Positions 33,303 to 45,849 are shown, numbered from the stretch's first letter. The stretch: DNA of 64,000 nt from Dastarcus helophoroides (GCA_028583605.1 CM053331.1:12012857-12076856); one strand, 5' to 3'. Notes: generated by a model from the letters alone, not told the origin. Program-made: numbers and translations.

Positions 33303-33619
33303 TTAATAGAAACAGAACGTGCCTTCCGAATATTCATTTTCATTATCGAGTTCGTTGTCTCTTATATCATCTTCGTACACTGCTGAAACTTGTTCCGATT
33401 CACCGCTTTCCAACGTTTCGTTTTCCGGATGTGAAGCCTTCAGAACATCCTGTATATTATTTTGAGGTCTTCTTCTCGCCCTCGGCAATATATCCCAAAC
33501 CGTTGGCGCTTTAGATGGACTGTGATTATGTGGAAATAGGCGCTTTTCCAGATAATTTCGTAATATCTGCTCTGTTATTTTATTCTGTCTTGCTATTTCC
33601 CGAGAATCCAAGTGATATC
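33303..33619 (-). CDS. Possible terminal coding exon of an unidentified gene
   Basis: On the minus strand a polypyrimidine-AG acceptor (GATGTTTTCAG) precedes 33619, followed by 104 codons without a stop to TAA at 33303-33305. The composition is protein-like: a basic middle (ILPRARRRPQNN) and a strongly acidic C-terminus (YEDDIRDNELDNENEYSEG, then TFCFY). No transposon family uses such a tail as far as I know, and no membrane segment or signal peptide is present. Local G+C is higher than in the flanks. I do not recognise the family. Earlier exons would lie above 33620 on the minus strand and were not found; it could also be a chance frame with a lucky acceptor. Confidence 0.45.
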
Positions 33620-34777
33620 CTGAAAACATCGTTTTTATCAGTGTTGTGCAAAATATACACATCAAATATATGTATATTTATGTATGTGTGTGTGTGTGTG
33701 AAATTTACTCCAAATTTACTAACTACAATAAACTACTTGAATTGATGAAATGTAGCCTTAAAATATTCTTTTTTAATAAAAGAAACATTTTTGATACAAT
33801 ACTAATTAAATATTCATTAAATTAATGAATTGTTAATCGAATTAAGTTAATAATTTAGTTCAAGCATACTCGTTAAAATCCAGATTGTGAATAACTTCAC
33901 AACGTACAACTTCGGTATTTTAAAATCGTTCTAACTTTCGAGGCTTATTGGAAAATTATGAACTCCCATAGTATTTCTCTTTATCTACCATTCTCAAATT
34001 AATAGATGAATTAATCGAGTAAAAACAAAAATTCCAACAAAGTTTTTATACGTCTAAAACATTAAAATACCTTCTCCTTTTTTATTTTTCAAAAAATGCT
34101 AATCACGTACCTATTTATTGGGAAAGTGCTTCATTACGTGGCATTTTTTAAAGATTGTTCACGTAAAGCACATTAAAATCACGTGATTTAGATATTGTTA
34201 CAAAGTCTCATTAAAAAGATTCAGTCAAGTAAATATAAATGACGTTTTCATGCTTTGTTGAAACATTTTTAAGCTAGGTAATGAAATAAAAAGTTTAAAG
34301 ACAAATTGTTCATTTTTAAAGACTAACTTTAATTTTATTATTCAAGCAAACATCTAATACGAATAAGGAATGATTGCACAACACTGATAAAAATTAGAAT
34401 GGGATAGTAGTAGTTTCTCGGGTTATTGAAAAATGGCACAAACTCCAAGAGCAAGTTTTAAAATGAAAAAGTATTAATTTCGTATAGAAATGAAAGAACT
34501 GTAGTCGTTTATTTTTTTTTACAGATATTGGTGCCGTTACATTTAGGGAGCCCCCCCAGTAGAAAGTAACAATAAATATAAATTGTTCGAAGTAAACCAA
34601 TTGTGCATGTTATATAATTATTATTCTGCCGCACATATACATTTTTACGAAAAAAGAATTATATAGTTTTTTTAATGTAGATTTTAAATATGCACAAGTA
34701 TATCGGATGATTCACTTTTACAAAATTTAGTAATACTTGTTTTCTTCGAATGAAATACCTGTATATTTTGAGCTTAG
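33620..34777. other. AT-rich stretch with a TG microsatellite
   Basis: A (TG)n run lies at 33685-33701. At 34505-34560 a short segment (GGCTCCCTAAATGTAACGGC on the minus strand) looks like a dispersed insect transposon end, family not identified. No gene was recognised. Confidence 0.35.
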
Positions 34778-37360
34778 CTATGATTAGATTAGATGTAAAG
34801 TGGGTCGGACAGGATATGTACATTCCTCTCATCACTGAGACCTTAAAGATCTATTGTGATAAACGCCGATATATATATATTGTTCCTAAATTCCCAAGCT
34901 TTTGTAAAAGCCTAGGATTTTCCTAGGAGAAATTTTACTTATCTCTGCAGGTGTAGCTTGTACTTGTCCCAGGTGAAGTAGTCTCCTGTAAACCAAGGCT
35001 TCGCATTTGCAAAGTAAGTTTTCTGCAGTTTCCTTGGCTTCGTTGCAAAAGAAAAGTCAAGTCTTTGACTCCGCGTTGGTATCTTAGCGCGCAGTGTCCT
35101 ATGAGAAGACCTATTATTAACCTTAACTCCGGTTTGTTGAGGTCAAGAAGTTTCTTCGTTTTCGTGTGCGAATATGTGATGAACTTTTTCGCATGGTTTT
35201 GTCCTGAACTGGGATTCTTTTTGTTTCTCTTCTCATTTGTGGACTTCTTTTCTTATATAGCATTTTGCTATACCAAAGTAAGGTTCGAGTCCAAGAAATG
35301 GGGATGCTGCACCTTCTCTGGCTAGGCGATCGTCAATCTCATTTCCTTCAATACCTATGTGTGCTGACACCCACATCAAGGTTACTTTGTTGCTGGCAGC
35401 CAACTGTTTTAGTGGTTGTGGACAGTCCCACACTAGTATGGATGTGACAGTAAAGCTACTCAAAGCTTTAAACGCCACTTGACTGTCTGAATAGATATAG
35501 ATCCTGGCTCCTCGTAAGTCCTTCGATGGATCTTCTTAAGTGCATAGTTCTATGCCATGCACTTCTGCCTGGAAGATTGTGGGAAATTGAGCTAAGGCTT
35601 TTGTTAGCCTATATCCTAGACCATATACACCGACCCCAACTCCTTCTGCTATTTTTGACCCATTCGTGTACCAGATAAGTGATCCTTGCGGTAGTTTAGG
35701 GTTTTGGTCTATTTCACTCATATGGCGATTATATACGGCCACTTCAAATGAGTGTTCGAACTCCAACCTGGTTTGTATTGTATCAATTGGTTTCATCGTT
35801 GTCGAGGACAGAAATTCTTTGAGAATACCCATGTGTCCGATAAAGTCTTCTTTCTTCAGATCTACTACCTGAATCAGTCTTAAAACCCCCAGAATTGCCT
35901 GCTTCTTTACCTGTAGATGTAACGGAGGGAAATTCAGCATGAGTTTTAGAGCTGCAGTTGGACAGGTTTTCATTGCTTCTGTAATTCCAAGACATGCTAA
36001 ACATTGTACTTTATCATGTGTTGTCTTTTTTTTTGCTTTAATCTCTATACTAACAAGGCGTTCGTAACTATTGCTCTGATAACCGTCAGGTAAGACCAGT
36101 ATATCAATTTGGAGTTCAGTCCCCAGGTTTTTCCAAAGAATTTAGGGTAGGTCCAGTTTACCACTTTTGCACGTTTGACTACCTTTGTCAGGTGTGTGTT
36201 CCAAGTAAGTTTTTGGTCTAGTATTGAACCTAGGTATTTTGTCTCACTTGAGAAGTCAATTTGTACTCCGTTTATGATGGGAGCAATTAATGAGAATTTC
36301 CTTCTTGTAGTGAATGGAATAATAACTGTTTTGCTTGGGTTAATTCTTAGATCTTTCTTTCAGCACCAATTGTTATTGATATTTAGGGTGATTTGTATCA
36401 GGTTTGATATAACTCCGTCATGCTTTCCCTTTTCAGTGACGACAATGTCATCTGCATATTCCTGCGTTTCAAAGTCTGAGTTGTGCAGTTTTAGAAGGAG
36501 ATCGTCCACAAAAATAGACCATAATAGGGGCGATAATACTCCTCCTTGAGAACACCCCTTTACCGCAGTCGACGTTGCTAAATCTCCCCCAAGTTTGCTT
36601 TGATTCTTCTTCCTCTAAGCATGAATTGTATCCACTCGGTTGTTGTTATTTCCAGGCCCTTGTTTTATGCAATTCTTTTTATGGATTCGTATGAGGTGTT
36701 GTCGAAGGTATCGTCTATATCGATGAATGCACAAAGAGAAATTTCTTTTGTTGTGAGTACCTTTTCGATCCTCTTTATGAGGTTATTTAAGGCCGTCTCG
36801 GTAGATTTGCCTGATTTATAAACAAATTGGATCTTGTGAAGTGGTACCTGTATTAGGACCTGGCTTCTAATGTAAGGAACTATGATTTTCTCCATTGTTT
36901 TGAATTGGTGTTAGGCCAATAAATCTATAAGATTTAGGCTAGGCGTTTGATCGCCTTCCAGTCTTAGGGATGAAAACCACATTAACTACCCTCCAGGTTT
37001 AAGGAATATACCTCAGGCAATAACTAGCTCTAAATACTTGAGTTAGTGGAGTCATAAGCTCCGTTAGGCTTTCTTGCAGCAGGGCTGGGAAGATTCCGTC
37101 TTCGCCTAGTAAGTTGTAGGGCTTAAAAGAATTTACCGCCCATTGTATTGTTCTTTTAGTGAAAGCTCTCCCTGATAAGCTTTTTGTTCATCCAGTGAGG
37201 CAATATATGCGCTCTTCTGACCGAGCGTTATCTTAGATATTTTCGCTTTCAATGCAGACGGGAAAGTGGCTTTGCAGAAGCAAGTCAAAGCTTCTTTCGG
37301 CTTTCGGTGTAGCTACCATCAGATTTCTGAAGCAAAGCAGCCCAAGGCCATTTCACAAAA
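34778..37360 (-). pseudogene. I-group LINE ORF2: RT, RNase H and zinc-knuckle tail
   Basis: Minus strand, 5'-truncated. From 37360 down: SDGSYTESRKK-like linker, FKPYNLLGEDGIFPALLQES, then PLHKIQFVYKSGKSTETALN (36830) and CAFIDIDDTFDNTSYESI, the GCSQGGVLSPLLWSIFVDD block, and an intact catalytic box QEYADDIVV at about 36450. RNase H follows: WYTNGSK at about 35660, where the first catalytic Asp of YTDGSK has become Asn, EVHGIELCT, YSDSQVAFKALSS (35470) and WVSAHIGIEGNEIDDRLARE. The tail contains CRFCNEAKETAENLLCKCEA (35020) and SPRKILGFYKSLGI. The 3' UTR ends near 34778 in ATCTAATCTAATC. Stops and frameshifts occur between blocks. The RNase H domain places it in the I/R1/LOA/Jockey group. Confidence 0.8.
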
Positions 37361-40300
37361 TAAATGACAACCAGAAGGCTAACTCTCATCACGTGACCAT
37401 TTGAGTCCCGTGACCTTTAATCCCCTCTATTTTGAAAATCTATGTTGAAAGTGCCAGTGCAGTAAAGATGGCAAGGTTCGATATTTTAAAGGAATCAAGT
37501 TCGGTTATATATCCAACTCTTGGACCCTTTTCTTTAGAATTAAAGTATCCTATTTCGTTCTACCAATGTTAGTGTAGGATTTAATTCTTGGAATAAATTC
37601 CCAGAATTACTCAAATATTATCAAAACACAAAAATTGAAATAATGTGGGGTACGCCTATGTAAAAAAGCTGTTTATAACATTTCGAGATTACAGGTGGTC
37701 GGCATCGACAACAAAGTGATAAGGCGAGAGTTAACCTTCCGGTTGTTACTTATTTTGTGGCCATTTGAGTAAATATTTTGAGCTTAATGGATGCTGATTT
37801 TGGTAAGCTTTCTCTTAATACCATTATTTGTGAAGGCTGAAGTAAATTTCAACTGAAATTCCAATTTAGAGTTTGAACTGAAACCCAGCTTTTCTAGGAG
37901 AAACTGGAAATTTCGAGATCAACGACAAATCTTCGAGAACAAGTACAATACAAATAACATCACTGATTTTATGTCTGGATTTGATATTACAAACGATACT
38001 ACTGCCTTGAAGTACTTTGCTTACATTTGTTCATATATTAATTTATAAAATTTTGAAGCAGTCAAATTCCGTAATTGGTTTTAATTTTTGATATTGCTAT
38101 GCAGGAATCATTTAAAAAATTTAGTTTTTTTTATTCTTCTCCTAATTAAATTTAATTTTTATTAAACAAATATATAATTTGACCTAATAATCTTACTTCT
38201 AAATTCGAAACACTAATGATTCATATTGAAGATTTTGGACAATGTGATGAAAAAGGAACTTGATATTCAATATTACCGTATCACATAAAAGAAGCTTAGA
38301 AAAATAGATTTTCATATGGGTCAAGGAATAAACATCAATCGAAGCTTATTGTTTCGCCCACATTGTAATGTAAATTTTCTGAATTGAAATAAGCAAAATA
38401 ATACCATAGTTTGGAGTGTAGATTGCGGTCAAAACCGAATGACAATAGAAAAATGTGTTAGTGGTTTAACTTTTTGATTGATAAATTAGTATACTGCATT
38501 TTAAATTGAATAAATTACATTTCGGAATAAATTTAGCTGATAACGTATAAAAATTAAGCAATAAAATAACCATTATTGATGATTTTAGTAATAATTTATT
38601 AGTGTACATTTTAATGAAGGAATAACTTAAACCTACGTCAGATTTCGAATTAACTAAAATCATCGAGATGTTTTATTTTTTATTTACAACTGTTAAATAG
38701 AGCACAAGGTTTCAAAAAAGGCCAAACAAACCATAAAGTCGAATTATCACAGAGATAATTTGCGCCACTCCTATTTTAAATGTCACAATCGAAAAACGAC
38801 TGTCGAATGAACATCATAAAATTTGACATTTATAAAAATTTGTTGATTCTTTTAAACAGGAAATTAAACTGCTAATCAATATGTATTTTATTTGTACACT
38901 GCAGATACCAAGTTTCTCGATATTACTTTCACGCCTTTCAATAGCTGCAAGCTTAAGAGTATTAAGCAATATGAAGATTACTGGTAAACGAAAATAATCT
39001 ACATTGTAGGCACAAATGTATAATTTGTTTTAAAAGTCAAGTGCGCATCTTTTTCTGCATATTTATTTATAATTTAATTTTACTACACCTAATTATACGT
39101 TTGATTGATCGAATCCGCTATTCGGTTGACATTGTGCTAGAAATTATTTGAATGAATGTTTAAGAGTGACGGTCAATAACACGGTCAAATGAAGGTAAAC
39201 TTCATCGCCAAATACGCTCCCACGATTTCAAGAATTATATTGCACATAATATCCATTTGGAAAGATGTAAGCTAGTTAGAAATATAAGTATTATTTAAGC
39301 TGATGTTGCTACGATTTAATAGCTTTTCAGGAATAAAATACACAAAAATTACGAAATCGTTGATAAAACCAATAGTACACAACCTTTAAGTCTTATAGCC
39401 CAAACTCAAAACTTTCATTTTTACATTCAATTTGCATGTCACATTTGAATTGGAGCAGCTGTGTGACTCGCGGGGATGATCGCTGGAGCTTTGACAGCAA
39501 CGGCAGGTCAAATTACAAGGTTCATTTTATTAAATAAAATTATCAGCTAAAACTATCGATATTATGGATATTTTTGGAAAAATCTATCGATGCTACCAGT
39601 GATAGAAGCTATCGGTGTATAGCAAACACTATCTCAAGCCTGTGAAGTATGTGATATATTTTATTCTTCAGTTTCATATTAAGCTTTAAAGGCCATTTCG
39701 AAATAGAAGGGCCGCTGCCAGCTTAATTCAGTAAAATTATTTTATGACACAACTTGACTTAAAAAACACCTATTTCCCGGCCTCTACAAGCACGAAACGC
39801 AAACAATGTCTAAATAAACGAATAAACTTTTCTTTGTTTTGGTATAAATTTTGCCCTAATAATACATACAAAAAAAGGCTAATCCCCTCAGTGTTTTGAA
39901 TGATTTTTTCAATGTTTCGTTCTTATGAAGAATGTATCTTCGATTTGTTTCAAAAAATAAACTATTTGTAACATTTGGGTTTCATTATCAATTACATCAG
40001 CAGCTGTTGTCTTCCAGTTAATAAATGAGTCTATTTACGCTTTGTTTTTCAACTCTTAAGACCTAAGTATCTCAATTTACTTTAAAAAAAAGACAACGCA
40101 GAATTAGATATTTCTCCACATTGCTAAAGAATTTGGTATCTGTTTGCCCAATTTTAAAATATGGCTTCTGGTACTGCAAACTTCTCGAACGCAAACATTT
40201 TTTTTAAGCTTCAATGGGAATCAGGGAAACCACAATGCTCCCTGAGATTTCCCTGGCTTAATTTTTAGCATTAATTGCTAGTTAGAAAGCTTAAAATATG

Positions 40301-40890
40301 GTCAAAGTTTCTACAAAAAGACTCGTTCATCATTGAAATATTTCGGCGAAAGTTCTCTCAGTTTTTGATCCCAGAAAGACAAGACCCATCACATCAAGTT
40401 TTTACAATTTCTAACTCAATTTTTGGGATAGAAATGGTGTGGCAAACCATTAAGAAACTGTTCAGTTTTTAGTGGGATTGATAGGACTACCGCAATATGA
40501 TGAGTGAATGGTGAATGGATAGTATACAGTATTAAACATTTTCACTCGGTCAATTTGGCAAGGGTGCGAGTTTCAAAGTATCGTCATTGTGCCATCTTAC
40601 ATGAAGTAAACAGGAAATGTCGAGGCAGATGGAATTTAGGGAGTTATAAATAGATACAGAAGGGTCAACTGGAAAGTTCAGCATTTCGAATGTTGATCCG
40701 AAAATTGGCCTGCTTGGTCACTGATTTATTTGTTGGTTGCATAAATACGAAATATAAGGTTTAGGTTTTTAGGATCACTGACCTCGAAGCCAGTTCTGTA
40801 GATGCGTTTGCCATCAATTTGTCTATTTTATACCTTTTCGCTTTTCCGTTTCTTCAACCATTCTCCGTCTCTTACGAAGAATTATTAGTG
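37361..40890. other. Long stretch with nothing recognised
   Basis: No gene or transposon was recognised in 3.5 kb on either strand. It has mixed composition and lacks the AAATTTTGA texture. Two TATCGATA-like clusters occur at 39550-39620. It may be single-copy host intergenic or intronic DNA. Confidence 0.4.
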
Positions 40891-40894
40891 ATCC

Positions 40895-41270
40895 AGCGCG
40901 TTTAAGAGATACAAGCCTCCAAAATTTCGAAATTTTTAGCAAATTTCCAAAGGTCAAAATTCAAAAGTCACTATTTAAGATTATAAATTACCCTGCCATA
41001 GAGGTTTTGATCCGTAGATTACGAAACTGAAAACCAAATTGAGCTACGACTTTTGGTTTGGAAGATATGAGAGTTTAAAATTACGAAAAAAGTACAAAGG
41101 GGGGGGACCCTTCTTCAAAAACATGCAAAAATTTCAATTTTTCAAAAGTGAGTTTATTGCATTTTCATTGAGTTTTCGGGGCGTGGAATAGGAATCTAAA
41201 AACCAAATTGGGCTACGACTATCCGTTTAGGAGATACAAGCCTCCAAAATTTCGAAATTTTCAAATATTT
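40895..41270 (+). repeat. Satellite-like tandem repeat, about 165 bp units
   Basis: A landmark (GTTTAAGAGATACAAGCC) at 40898, 41057 and 41223 recurs every 160-166 bases, and AAAACCAAATTGRGCTACGA recurs at 41031 and 41198. The first and third landmarks agree best. So there are two full units and part of a third. Confidence 0.6.
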
Positions 41271-42130
41271 AGCAAATATATATTATATACATAGTTGTGG
41301 TTTACAGGTGGCCCACTCAATAATGTAGATTAACTTTCCTTTTACAGCACTCCTCACCCATTAGCAGAACAGCTATCCTCGAGAAAAACCTTTTAAAAGG
41401 AAAGCATTTTTACAAAACAAGTTCGCAAGAAATCCACTTAAATTTGCATTGCCTCGATCACCGCCGGTGCATTATCACAAGGGCCTAAAATTGTGATGTA
41501 TTTTCTGTCTATAAAAAAAAACTAAGTCCCTTAATATTGTATCAGGGAACGTATTAGAGTTTCAGACTACAATTTAATAGAGGTGCCTTATTTAGCTCTC
41601 TTAACTCTTTTCAGTTCATCATTAGTCCAGAAAGCCCGTCCTACTTTGGCTCAGAGTTTCAAATCCCATCATTTTTGGAGGAGGTTGATCTGTTAGGCCC
41701 AGTAAATTCAAATACATTAATATTTGAGACACTACGGTAATCTTAACATTTCTCGACAGGTTCGAAGATACAAAAAGAAAACCTTGGCATTATCTCAACT
41801 ACTCTGTTGGTAGTAGTAGTAGTAATAGTAGTTCAATGCTTAGAGATGCTTTGCTTTATATATTAATAAAATATTTATATCAGAAGATCAAATTGGGATT
41901 CCAATTCAGACTCCAAACCTCTCGAGAAACCGTAGACACCCCTCTTAAGACCTCTTAAGACTACCGTTTCTTTAACTTCAACTCTAATATTTTGAAGCCA
42001 AGACTGACATACATATTATCGAGATAAAACCAAATCACTCAAAAGTACTATAAGCACTTTATTTATTTTGTTTAATTAATATACTGTTTCGAATTAAATG
42101 ATTTGCTGAGATTTATTTTTTGCAACATTC
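41271..42130. other. Non-coding stretch with a GTA microsatellite
   Basis: GTAGTAGTAGTAGTAATAGTAG lies at about 41811-41832. Nothing else was recognised before the LTR. Confidence 0.4.
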
Positions 42131-42375
42131 TTTAACGAAATGTAAATTATAGAATTTAGTACGTAAGAAAATTTTCTATAAAGATCTGATAAGGAAAAGT
42201 GGCCGCGATAATGAAACAAACGGCAGATAAGCGTTCCAGAAATTTTGGCAAACGATAAGCCTTATCTGCTGGATTTTTCTAGAACCTGGAAGGGAAAACT
42301 ATATAAGGCGGTCGCCTTTTCCTCGAGCTAGAGTTAGTCGGTGTAGTTAAGTAGTTAGTTAGTTGTTAGTCGTGC
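42131..42375 (+). repeat. 5' LTR of a gypsy-type retrotransposon (truncated U5)
   Basis: It matches the solo LTR at 788-1155 through the TATA box (CTATATAAGG at 42299-42308) and CTCGAG, then diverges after a TTAGTTAG run. The first bases are TTTAACG where the others have TGTAACG. No target duplication or 3' LTR is visible, so this is the left part of an element whose pol and right LTR are lost. Confidence 0.7.
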
Positions 42376-42471
42376 CAGGTGCCGCAGTTGACTTTATCTC
42401 GGACGTTATAAACTGTTAAGTAGTTATACGGGGGCCGTCAAGAAAAATTTTGAACATTCTAAAACGCTTTA

Positions 42472-44340
42472 TGGAAACGAGATTAAAATCGGCCAAAATT
42501 GAACAACAATTACAAGCGTTATTAGCAATGTTTAATGGCAAAGAGGAAAAAGAAATAGAAAAGGAGGAAGAACGAAGACAAGGAAAAGAACAGAAGCAAG
42601 AATAAAGGCGACAAAAAAAGAACGAAGGGAGGACGAAGACGACAAGACGAAGAACGAAGACGACAAGAAAAAGAACAGAAGCAAGAACAAAGACGACAAG
42701 AAAAAGAACAGGAGGAAGAACGAAGACGACAATAAAAAGAACAGGAGGAAGAACGAAGACGACAAGAAAATAGAAGAAGAGGAATAGAGAAGAAATGCAG
42801 ACAAACAAGAATTGCATGGTCTATTAGCAACTATAACAGAAAAAATGGCAGTAGATATTGCAAAAATGAGAGAAGAAACGAAAGAACAAATTACAGGAAT
42901 GAAAGATAAGATGGGCGAAGTCAAAGAAGAAATTGCAGGAATGAAAGGAGATATGGAAGAATTCAAGGAAGAAATTGGAGAAGTAAAATAAGAATTCAAC
43001 AGAAAGCTTCTTGATTTGGAAAATGCAACACAGAAGATCAGCCACATCAAAAATAAGATAAAGAAGTTGGTAAGTGGACAAGTTACACAATATGAATCCG
43101 AAAGTGTATCCGCTATTTCTTCCCAAAAAGTGGAACCTCCGACATATAATGGGAAAACATCCTTCCAGACCTACAGAAAATAGTTCGAAACTGCTGCTAA
43201 GGCTAATCGGTGGACGGAGGAAGCAAAGGCGACCTCATTGGTGGTATTCCGCTGGAATTATTCCGAACTCTATCTTTTTTTATTTGATGGAACGGACTGG
43301 TCCTTGGTTATCTTCAAAAATTGAAACACAGAACTTATCCCCTGAAACCAAGAAAAATTAAAAAACACAACAAAGGTTGCTCTAACGCGTTTCGACAGCC
43401 AAGCTGCCATCTTCAGAGAGTTCAGAGTTTCTCTCTGAAGATGACAGCTTGGCTGTCGAAACGCGTTAGAGCAACCTTTGTTGTGTTTTTTAATTTTTCT
43501 TGGTTTCAGGGGACAAGTTCTGTGTTTCAATTTTTCCGAACTCTATCTGATCACGAACAAGCCAACTATAAAGATCTAGTTAGGGCTTTAGAGCTGAGAT
43601 TTGGAGACCACCATTTGCAGTAAGTTGTCCAGTCGCAACTGCTAGTCAGAAAGCAGAAAAGTAGCGAAACCCTGCGAGAATTCGAAACTGACATGAGAAG
43701 ATTGGCGTATATCGCCTATCCAACAGCACCAACCGACTTTCTGAAACTTCACGCAGTTAAAGTCTTCATAGAAAGAATAAGAGATTCGGAAGTCCAGAGA
43801 GTGATACGCTTGTCAAACGTCCGAACATCAAGGGAGGCATTGATTAGAGCTTTGGAGATTAACGCCGTTTGCAAGGTTTCAGAGCCAGGGGCGTCACGCA
43901 GAATAAGGAAGACCGATATCGAAGAGGCTGTGAATGACACTGATCTCGCTAACGTCATAAACACTAACATGAAGGAAATGAACACGAACGTAAACGCTAA
44001 CATAAGCGCTAACATGAAGGAAATGAACGCGAGCATCAAAGAACTGGTAGGAACTCTTAAAGGCAGATCCAACAGAAGCACATGTTACAACTGTGGCAAA
44101 CCGGGGCACTTCAAGAAGGACTTTAGGAAGGGGCACTTACTGGGTGGTGTCGAGCAACCAACCCCCAAAACTCTTTCCACGAAGCAGATAAAAAGGACCA
44201 TGAAAAGTTTGGTAGTGGCAGCCAGCGTGGATGGAAGGAATGTACAGGCAACAGTGGACACAGGCGCCATGTTTAGTTTAGCACGAAAAACATTCTACCG
44301 TCACAACCGAAGGTACTGTCGCAAAAAATGCTCCATAAAA
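42472..44340 (+). pseudogene. Gypsy-type gag with protease start, broken
   Basis: The start is probably ATG at 42472 (METRLKSAKIEQQLQALLAM). A highly charged repeat region follows (in-frame 33 bp units coding EERRRQEKEQE at about 42600-42775), then a coiled-coil-like stretch (VDIAKMREETKEQITGMKDK, 42850). The capsid-like region (KVEPPTYNGK, then FRTLSDHEQANYKDLVRALE) is interrupted at 43276-43533 by a hairpin retroposon. It continues as ETLREFETDMRRLAYIAYP, then a zinc knuckle CYNCGKPGHFKKDF in which the fourth ligand Cys is replaced by Phe, then AASVDGRNVQATVDTGAMFS with the protease DTGA box (44250). Homology stops near 44340. Stops occur at about 42603, 42735, 42990, 43183 and 43621. RT, RNase H and integrase are absent. 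Confidence 0.8.
43276..43533 (-). mobile_element. Hairpin retroposon copy 5, inserted in gag
   Basis: The best copy. Two arms of about 105 bases are almost perfectly complementary (for example GCTCTAACGCGTTTCGACAG at 43380 and its complement at 43450). The 3' tail on the minus strand is GGACCAGTCCGTTCCATC, then AAATAAAAAA. A perfect 15 bp target duplication TTCCGAACTCTATCT flanks it (43261-43275 and 43534-43548). Removing it restores the gag frame (ELFRTLSDHEQ). Confidence 0.9.
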
Positions 44341-44344
44341 GCTT

Positions 44345-45845
44345 TTACAACAAGAGCGGAAATGATGTTTATATTTCATGAGAAGGAAGTTCGAGAACGT
44401 ACTATCTTCTGTTTTATAAGCAAGTATTTGTTAGTATTAAAAATAAAACATAAAATGCAAATGTGATATTCTCGTGCTCCAAAAATGACACATGACAGGA
44501 CTAATAAGATGTTTAACATTACGTGCAATGAATAAAAACAGTGTAAATTTTATGTGTAAATAATTTTATTATCAAAAAATATTAGATTTGTCTCAACACG
44601 ACTACAGTAATTCAAACCACAATTAGAAAAAGGTAGTCAGTTTCACAGCATTTATTTTAAAATATTTGCAATATTTTGACTTGTTTACTAGAGTGGGTTC
44701 GAACTACACTACAAAGACATTGTTATTTCCTAGTTTTCACTTCTATCGGCAGCCTTCAAGATTGTCCAATTATTTTTTTTGATACTTTTATTTTTCGTTA
44801 GCTGTAAGATTCGTACAGAAAACTTTAAAAAAATGGTGCTTGAAGCATATGGACTATTGCCAAAAAACATTTTCAATATAAAATCATTAAGAGAAACTGA
44901 AAAATTTACCCCTAAAGTAATTTTTAGCAAAAATGCTTAGTCTATCCATTATTTGCAAATTTATACAAATTAATCAAATATCCCTAATGATGCAATATAT
45001 TTACCCCTTTTTCAATCAACTCTCTCGTACTAAAAAATATTTTATTACCAAAAACAAAAAACTGAAACTTGTAAAAAATGCTTTGCAATTTTCAAAACCA
45101 TTGCATTCCTGTACGATCATTATTTCCCAAATAACTGATTACCAATGTCAGAAATGGCCTTTTTTGTTTTGGACGACCATAATTCAGGGAAAAATTATGT
45201 ACTGGGTTCGACGATCCGTTAAATTAAAGAGTATTAAATTATTTAGAAAAGTTGTATAATGGGATCGTTGGAACGGACTATTGACATTCGACGACGTTTT
45301 TAAAGGAAAACAAAAATTTGGAAAAATTGTCAACCCGTGGTTTTCTCATGATTAGTCAAAACCTGTCGACGATAAAAAAATTTAGATCACATGCTATTAA
45401 TTCAAAACTGTATTTTGACCGTTACATCTTATATTTCCATATTTATTCACCCAGTCCAGCTCATCTAAATCCTTGAATCATTTTGCGGTTAAATTTGGTT
45501 TTTACAAATTAATTCGATGCAGCAAAGTGGGAAATAACAGCTTTATTGAATAAATTAATTTTTGGTAACTGTTAATTTGAAAAGAAAACATTTAGCTGGA
45601 TGGCGTCATATTACCTCTGCAAAAAATAACGTTGGAGAAATTAATAACATGTGAATATTTTATAGAGTTCAATAGTACGATTATCCTATATATGTAGTAC
45701 ATTTAAATATATTATAACTACTTATACTTATTTCTAGATAGCACCTTGATTCTTGCTATGTTAGTCAGAAATATCTACTTCAACTTAAAAGAATCTAAAC
45801 ATCAATTTGCGCCTTCAACAAAAGATGAGTGGGCCTAGTATCTCA
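44345..45845. other. AT-rich stretch without genes
   Basis: No gene was recognised on either strand. The short frames at 44730-45259 have no motif and a composition like noncoding DNA. Confidence 0.4.
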
Positions 45846-45849
45846 TTGG

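Noticed and set aside
42416..43126. Minus-strand frames rich in Phe, Leu and Ser
   Set aside because: These are the complement of the purine-rich gag region, whose plus-strand reading has coiled-coil and zinc-knuckle logic.
43270..43623. Two similar 86- and 100-residue frames on opposite strands
   Set aside because: Both come from the palindromic hairpin retroposon; identical products on both strands reflect the palindrome, not genes.
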